NCBI RefSeq assembly: GCF_049243985.1
Contig: NC_135375.1
Span: forward strand, 51,968,174 to 52,032,173
Direction of reading: 5' to 3'
Source of the DNA: Paroedura picta
Taxonomy: Eukaryota; Chordata; Lepidosauria; Squamata; Gekkonidae
DNA: 64,000 bases
Positions 58,254 through 64,000 of this stretch are shown in pieces. Both the position numbers and the translations under genes were made by a program. The notes beneath the pieces were generated by a model. It saw only the letters and a program-made list of their open reading frames with translations, was not told the origin of the DNA and ran no database searches. Every line of letters starts with the position of its first letter. Positions within the stretch are counted from its first letter, which is position 1.

Positions 58254-59995
58254 AAAATATTTGCAGTATCCAGGCAGGAAACCCCCTTCATTCCTGGGGA
58301 TGTATTTTCACTATCTTTTAAGTCCTTCTGCATCCCAGCTGTGTCTAGATGGGGGTGAGAAAATGCATCCTGCCACAGAAAAAGGGTTATTGCTGCTGCT
58401 CCATCCCCAGTCCCCCTCTCGTTTTCATCACACCATCTGGGATTTCAGTGAGGACTGCAAAATTGCACTTCCTGAAATTGCAGAAGAAACCAGTCAGACT
58501 ACTTATACCGGTCCCGTTCAGCACTCTCTTTTGGAGCAGCCCTAGATAAGGCAGGATATGTCTGGCCTTCACATTTCAATCATTTCTGCCTTTTAGTTCT
58601 ATGAGAAAAATGATGCCTAACAGTCTTTAGATCCTCTTCTTATACATCACAATACTCAGAATACCAGAGGTTAGCAGCCACCAGCTGCCAATGGAAAAAA
58701 AGTAGTGATTTAAAATACCCCCTCTTCCATGATCTCCAGCAACTGACAGTGTCCACCTATTGGGACCAATGTGTTATCAGAACCTTCTTAGCTATACTTC
58801 CCTGTTTGTTTTTTTGCTGGTCCTATTTCTGAAGAAGAAGCATTCATTATTGGACAGTCCCCAAAAGACACTCAGAATCAGGTTGGTAGAGGACTAAGTG
58901 GTAGAGTGACAGCTTAGATACTCCTTCCAACAACAGCTCTAGCAAGCGAGAGAATGAGCCTCTTAGTATTCCACCATCCCCTAATGCAGCCTTTCTCAAC
59001 TGTTTTTTCTGTTGAGAACCCCCCGAAACATTCTTCAAGCTCAATGTAATTACAATAATGAGATTTTGAAACAATTGAATGATAGAACTTATTACAAACT
59101 GGTTAATTATGATTGCATTAATATCATGAGGGTAATTAGAATTGTAATCCATGAAGGTCTTGGACTTGGTTATATTGGTAAAAATGAAGCCACATTTCTG
59201 AAAAACAAGTAATCAAGAATCCCCATCATTTATATATTTAACCTAATTTAATTGGAAAATTGTATAAATTACATATTACACTAATATAGCCTTGGGATAG
59301 GTTCCCTCTTTCTCTGTTGGAATTCTATTGTGAACCGTCCCCCTTCTTTTTGTGTTGTAGCCCCCTGCTGGAAGCAGGGAATTCCTTGTCCCCAGGTCTG
59401 GCCCCTAGCATTAATCAGTAGGCTAGTGGAGGGACTTACCAGTAGCAGGAGGAAGGCCCAGGCTATGTAACTGGCAATGTGGTGATGCCACCTTGAGCTT
59501 GTTCTGGAAACGACATCATCACATCAGCAACATTTGCGACAATGCTGTACCTGGTATTTGGGCAGAAACTGATAGAAGCCTTGTTTATCATAGAGTTTTC
59601 ACTCAATTCCCAGAGTGTTGCTGCGATGTTCCAGTGGTGTTGCCACATCACTGGTGATGTAGCCTGGGCCTCCATGCCACTCCTGGTAAATTCCCCCCCC
59701 CCCGTTGCCAGGAAGGATTGGCAAGCCCATAAATTGCCCCCATTGGCCCTGTAAAAGTCACCCATATTGGGAGAGAGGCAAAGAAAATGGATGCTCTGTG
59801 GATGAGTCCATGAAAATGCACACCTACAGGCAGCAAAACAGTTGTAATAGACTTGAAAAATTGTGCTAGTGACTGTTGGATCCCTGGGATCTTCAGCCTT
59901 CTTGAAAATGAAGATGAAATGCTAAAAGCTACTTTGAGTTTAGTGCCCATAAAATGTAGTTAGCCTTTTCTCAGTCATGAATTTTAAACAGGCAT
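58254..59995. other. Intergenic with a partial hAT-like repeat
   Basis: At 58984-59045 a start related to 40622 appears (GCAGCCTTTCTCAACTG). 59460-59700 looks repeat-like (an inverted TGTTGCCACATCACTGGTGA against GGTGATGCCACC) but I cannot name it. No gene. Confidence 0.35.
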
Positions 59996-60190
59996 GTCAA
60001 CCTCTAGGTGGGATTTGTGGATCCCCTGGAATTACACCTCATCTCCAAACTACAGAGATCAGTTCCATTGAGGAAAAAGGATGCGTTTGGAGGGTAGACT
60101 CTGTGGCATCATACCCCACATAGTCCCTGTCCTCCTCAGGCTCTCCCCCCAAATTTCCAGGAGTTTCCCAGCATGGATCTGGCAAGCTTA
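59996..60190. repeat. Reptile repeat of the GCCAACTTCCAGGT family
   Basis: ATGTCAACCTCTAGGTGGGA, ATCCCCTGGAATTACACCTC, GAGGGTAGACTCTGTGGCAT, CCAAATTTCCAGGAGTTTCC. Longer and clearer than the copy at 57.5 kb. Confidence 0.6.
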
Positions 60191-62111
60191 TACCCCCTCC
60201 CCTGATCCCTTGACAGTGACTAAGGGGGGACCAGGCTACCCTAGTTGTAAGGACCACTTCACAATAATTCCATATGTGCTCTGCTTGTACCCAAAGCAGT
60301 TTCTGGAACCCCTACCATTTCTTCTTCAGCTTAGTCCCAAGAAGCATCCAAATATATTAGGCTGACACAAGAATAGGGCATGATTAGGCGATCCTCAGCA
60401 CATATGCCAAACAGTGGCATGTCAGGCCATATAGCTCAGTAGGCAGGGACAAGTTTTTACCCAAGAGACTGTGGTAAACTTCCAGGTGTCAGATATTACT
60501 GGGCTCAGCTTGTTCATGATGTGTGTCTAAGCCAAGTACAACCCTCTCCATCAGCCCACAGATGTTGCAGGAGGTTTGGCAGTCAGGCCAACCAGGATGC
60601 CTATCTAAATGGATCAAAGAATTCCCTCAGCCACAAGAACAAGCTGAATCTTGCTGAGCTCTCTCTTCTTGGGCTCAGTTTCAGGGCCTCCGTATTGCAC
60701 ACCATAACTTTTCAAGTGAATGCCATATCTCTTTTATTTACACTTGGACACTGCCAGAACAGTTTCTAGATTGTTATGTGTTTTCAGTGCTTTCATCAGT
60801 GGCAAAACGATTCCTGAATAACAAAATATCCTTATTAGTATAGCATATAACAAATAATAACTGTATTTTTCTGTTTCCTGGGAGGGGGACAGATGTTTGA
60901 TTTGTTGTACAGTCATTTGCCACGGAGCTCCCTGAACACTCGAGGTCAATGTTGTGTAACATGAACTGACCCAAATGAATGGAATTCTGTCCCATTAAAA
61001 CAATGTTGCATCAGACCAAAACGAGTTCCAACAACAGCTCTAGGAACCAATTAACATGAAGGTACCTAGATTTGTCTGCTTGTTTCTGTCAGTCAAATAA
61101 TGAGTTTCTAAGAACACACCCATTTATCTTGACAGCATCTTTGATTAATACTGTAGGGAACAAGTTTGAGTCCAGGGGCACTTTGAAGACTAACAAAAAT
61201 TTTGTACTGTAGGGACTTTTATTTTTAAGAAACACCATTATGCATTCTAGTTCTCAACTTTCAATTACAGAAACACATTAATGTTATTATTACAAAACAT
61301 AAGACAGGAGAGCCAAATAGGGGGAAAGCAAGCATTAAGAGAGATAATACCAAAGTAATTCCAAACAGATTGCTTATTATAACCTTGGAAACATTGCAGC
61401 CTGGCAAACCACTTTCTCCCAGGCTTGGCACAAAAACAACTTGAAAGAATGAGCACATGAACAGTATGTACATTGTGTATCTTTGCTTTTCAGGAAGATG
61501 CATTCTGTACTTTTAATCCCTTGGCCCTGCAGTGCTGTTTCCGCAACCCAACACCAAGAACAGAGGGGATAAGGAGGGGTGGGGAATACGTGGTATGTTC
61601 TTCAAGATGTATAACCTAACCTGATATATAACTAGGCTCATAAAATCATCTACCTGGACATATGTTAATATTTAGAAAATGGATGTAGATAAGGGAAGAA
61701 CAAACAAGCACTGAGCAGTGCAGAGATTTAAAAAAAAAAACATCTGCAGATAGCCAGCGGCAAGATACAGTGCTAGAAGCATAGTAAGAAATCAGTGTTT
61801 TTCTTCCATACAAAAATTTAACTGGATTGCAATAGCCACCTGTTTAAAGGGCCTGGTTGTTTCCTCCCTGTCCCAGAGATGTAATTCATGTGAAGTTGTT
61901 TGGGGGCTGTCTTTTTACATGCAATGGTTTGATATCTGTATTCATCAAATAGAAATATGGCATGCCTTCCTTACCCTTCCTTCATAACACTTCTGTGAAA
62001 ATGTGACACAGCATTTCTAAGAGTGTGTTTAAGAACTGCTCACATATGAGAAAGGAATGTCTCTCATGGACTAGGCCTGGCTGTTTGCTGCTGTTCTACA
62101 GCAACCCTCTA
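60191..62111. other. Intergenic, mostly nothing recognised
   Basis: A scrap of the TTAAGACCAAC family at 61165-61200 (GTTTGAGTCCAGGGGCACTT). A stretch at 60425-60450 (GCCATATAGCTCAGTAGG) is tRNA-like but does not fold into a full tRNA. No gene. Confidence 0.35.
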
Positions 62112-62550
62112 TGCACGGTGTAGTGGTTAGAGCTTTAGAGTAGGGTTTGTGATATTCAGGTTCAAGTCCCCCTCTTGCTGTGGAACCTCTCTGGGTGATT
62201 TTGGACCAGTTACCGTATATGCCAGCGTATAAGACGACTGGGCGTATAAGACGACCCCCCAACATTTCCACTCAAAATATAGAGTTTGTTACATTACAGT
62301 ACAGTACTATGGTCCACTATGGGCAGCTATGTCTATCCCAACTGAAGTGCACCCGGTGTATAGGACGACCCCACCACTTGGAGGCATGTTTTTCAGGGGG
62401 AAAAAGTAGTCTTATACGCCAGCAAATACTGTACATACTTTCAGCCTTACCTACCTCACAGGATTGTCATGTGGATAAAAAGGAGACAAGAATAATGTAA
62501 GCTGCTTTGGTCCCTACTGTGGAGAAACGTTCGGTATAGATGAACTAAAA
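62112..62550 (+). repeat. tRNA-type SINE split by a MITE
   Basis: Left part GGTGTAGTGGTTAGAGCTTT with box B-like AGGTTCAAGTCCCCC; right part after the insert CAGCCTTACCTACCTCACAG and TGTAAGCTGCTTTGGTCCCT, a family A-like tail. The halves are separated by a 223-bp element. Confidence 0.75.
62211..62433. mobile_element. Non-autonomous DNA transposon with TA ends
   Basis: Inverted ends TACCGTATATGCCAGCGTAT and (right end reversed) TACAGTATTTGCTGGCGTAT with TATAAGACGAC repeated inside. The outer TA at each side suggests a TA target, as used by Tc1/mariner elements. The superfamily call is inference. Confidence 0.75.
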
Positions 62551-62570
62551 TAAAGAATATAGTTAAAGAT

Positions 62571-62698
62571 GGCTAAGCACATGGGGAAGGCACTGGCAAA
62601 CCACCCCATATTGAGTCTGCCATGAAAACATTAGAGGGCGTCACCCCAAGGGTCAGACATGACTCGGTGCTTGCACAGGGGATACTGTTGCCTTTAAG
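62571..62698 (+). repeat. Sauria-type SINE, 3' part
   Basis: GGGGAAGGCACTGGCAAACC, GTCACCCCAAGGGTCAGACA, GACTCGGTGCTTGCACAGGG, GATACTGTTGCCTTTAA: the Bov-B-like tail of the family at 40.3 and 47.6 kb, without the tRNA-like head. Confidence 0.82.
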
Positions 62699-62786
62699 CA
62701 CATTAAAAAGCAGGTTGGTGAATACCAGAGAAGGATAAGACAGGTAAAGGAAATGGGGATTACCAAGACGTGCAAAAAAGATATAG

Positions 62787-63125
62787 AAATCCCTAGAAAT
62801 TTGGGAGGGCGAGAAGTCTGGGGTTTGAAGGAGGGACCTCAAAGGGGTATAATTCCATAGCCTCCAACCATTTCCTGCAGGGGAACAAGTATTGCCAATC
62901 TTCAAGTGGGGTGAGAGAACACCTGGAATTACAACTACTGTCCAGAGAACAGAGGCCTTATAATATTATATTCTGCTGAGATTGCATCCCTCCTCAGACT
63001 TTGCCCTCCCCAGACTTTACCCCAAAATCTTCAGGGATTTCCCAACTTCAACTGGGCAACTCAAAGGGGATCTGAGAAGGGAGATTTATTGTGATTCCAG
63101 GAGATCTCCAGTTCCCAACGTGAGA
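62787..63125. repeat. Reptile repeat of the GCCAACTTCCAGGT family, rearranged
   Basis: Parts in both orientations: GGAGGGACCTCAAAGGGGTA (reverse sense), CACCTGGAATTACAACTACT (forward sense), then TGATTCCAGGAGATCTCCAG (reverse sense). It suggests two or more overlapping copies. Confidence 0.5.
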
Positions 63126-63391
63126 AGGAAACAGGAAAAGGGGACTTTCAGGAAAGGGAGAGGGGAAACAATGTGAGAGGGGGAAGTGAGATGCCTCCCA
63201 CAATTCCTTGCGGGTTCCGACACAAAGAATAACCATCTGTACTTACAGAGCCTTCTGCTATTACTCCAGTGTATTCAACACTGTTGTAACTAAAGCATGA
63301 CAGCTCTTGAACTTTTTTCTTTTTGAATCAGAAAGGGATAATGCACAGAATTTTGTAGAATACTGTTCATGACATAGGCTCTACTCTCCAA

Positions 63392-63625
63392 AGTGGGGTA
63401 GTGGTTAAGAGTGGCAGACTCTAATCTGGCGAGCCAAGTTTGATACCCCACTCCTCCACATAAAGTCAACTGGATGATCTTGGGCTAATCAGTTCTCTTA
63501 AAGCAGTTCTTGCAGAGTAGTACTCTTAAGAGCTCTCAGCTCTACCTACCTGACAGGGTACCTACTGTGGGGAGACATAGGAAAAGGTGATTGTAAGCTA
63601 CTCTGTGAATCCTTCAGGTTGTGAA
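63392..63625 (+). repeat. tRNA-derived SINE (family A)
   Basis: GTGGGGTAGTGGTTAAGAGT, CTAATCTGGCGAGCCAAGTT, TGGATGATCTTGGGCTAATC and a tail to GAAGAAGAGT. It is older than the 25.4 and 29.4 kb copies. Confidence 0.7.
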
Positions 63626-63627
63626 AG

Positions 63628-63885
63628 AAGAAGAGTTGGTTCTTATATGTCACTTGTCTCTACCAGGAGTCTCAAAGTGGCTTACAGTCACCTTCCCTTT
63701 CCTCTCCGGACAACAGACACCCTGTGAGGTGGGTGAGGCTGAGAGAGCCCTGAGATTACTAAAGAAAAGTTGGTTCTTTATGCCACTTTTCTCTACCTGA
63801 AGGAGTCTCAAAGCAGCTTAAAATCGCCTTCCCTTGCCTTTCCCCACAAAAGACACCCTGTGAGGTAGGTGAGGCTGAGACTGTT
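63628..63885 (-). repeat. Two tandem reverse SINE family A tails
   Basis: GAAGAAGAGTTGGTTCTTAT with AGTCTCAAAGTGGCTTACAG (63628-63762), then AAAGTTGGTTCTTTATGCCA with AGTCTCAAAGCAGCTTAAAA (63765-63885). Both are 3' halves, facing the forward copy just before them. The last 110 bp of the window hold nothing I recognise. Confidence 0.75.
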
Positions 63886-64000
63886 TACGCACTGGAGGTT
63901 TCATGTCAGGCTGCAGGCTGGAGCCTTAGTTGTGGTAGGTTGCCCCATCTTTTCCTGCACCCACATGGGGGAGCATTTGGCCCAGTGTGCCTCATCTGCC

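Noticed and set aside
60421-60500. tRNA-like stretch
   Set aside because: Only the D-arm region looks right. No T-arm or acceptor pairing could be found by eye.
1-64000. LTR retroelements, endogenous viruses, Polintons, CRISPR arrays
   Set aside because: I found no paired LTRs, no capsid, envelope or protease text and no regularly spaced identical repeats. The only reverse-transcriptase text is L2/CR1-like.

Overview
The window looks like nuclear DNA of a squamate reptile, possibly a gecko (inference). It carries tRNA-headed SINEs with Bov-B-like tails (Sauria type), a 5S rRNA-derived SINE remnant, several CR1 3' ends finishing in the ATTCTATGAT motif, an L2-like LINE, and hAT-type non-autonomous elements. 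Three host genes, all on the minus strand and split by ordinary introns, match vertebrate FEM1C, TICAM2 and TMED7. As I recall, this is the order on human 5q22.

Layout from the left. FEM1C occupies about 1-12.7 kb: 3' UTR and large last exon at 1.56-2.87 kb, a 7.7 kb repeat-bearing intron, the first coding exon at 10.57-11.12 kb, and a CpG island at 11.85-12.7 kb. The FEM1C-TICAM2 spacer (12.9-20.6 kb) holds SINEs, a hAT element with a perfect 8-bp target duplication and a higher-order tandem array rich in CCAAT boxes at 16.26-16.70 kb. TICAM2 has one coding exon at 23.07-23.73 kb with a probable 3' UTR to its left. Between TICAM2 and TMED7 lie CR1 and L2 remnants, a CpG island (30.3-31.3 kb) with a consensus minus-strand splice donor that may be a TICAM2 leader-exon promoter, a second GC-rich block with a 24-bp-arm hairpin (32.56-33.33 kb), and an inverted-repeat element at 34.5-34.9 kb. 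TMED7 spans 37.95-45.26 kb in three phase-0 coding exons, with a CpG-island promoter to about 46.0 kb and a probable repeat-poor 3 kb 3' UTR. From 46 to 64 kb I see no gene, only layers of transposons, several nested with readable target-site duplications.

How the genes relate: FEM1C is a CUL2 ubiquitin-ligase substrate receptor for C-terminal degrons. TICAM2 (TRAM) is the TLR4 endosomal adaptor. TMED7 is a p24 cargo receptor of the early secretory pathway linked in mammals to TLR4 traffic. In mammals TMED7 and TICAM2 also make a read-through transcript (TAG). Here the order allows read-through, but an in-frame stop two codons before the TICAM2 start argues against the same fusion protein through the acceptor I can see.

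I found no convincing new gene system. The best unexplained structures are the CCAAT array, the 32.6 kb hairpin island, the 34.5 kb inverted repeats and a dispersed ~110-bp repeat at 6.8 and 8.8 kb.
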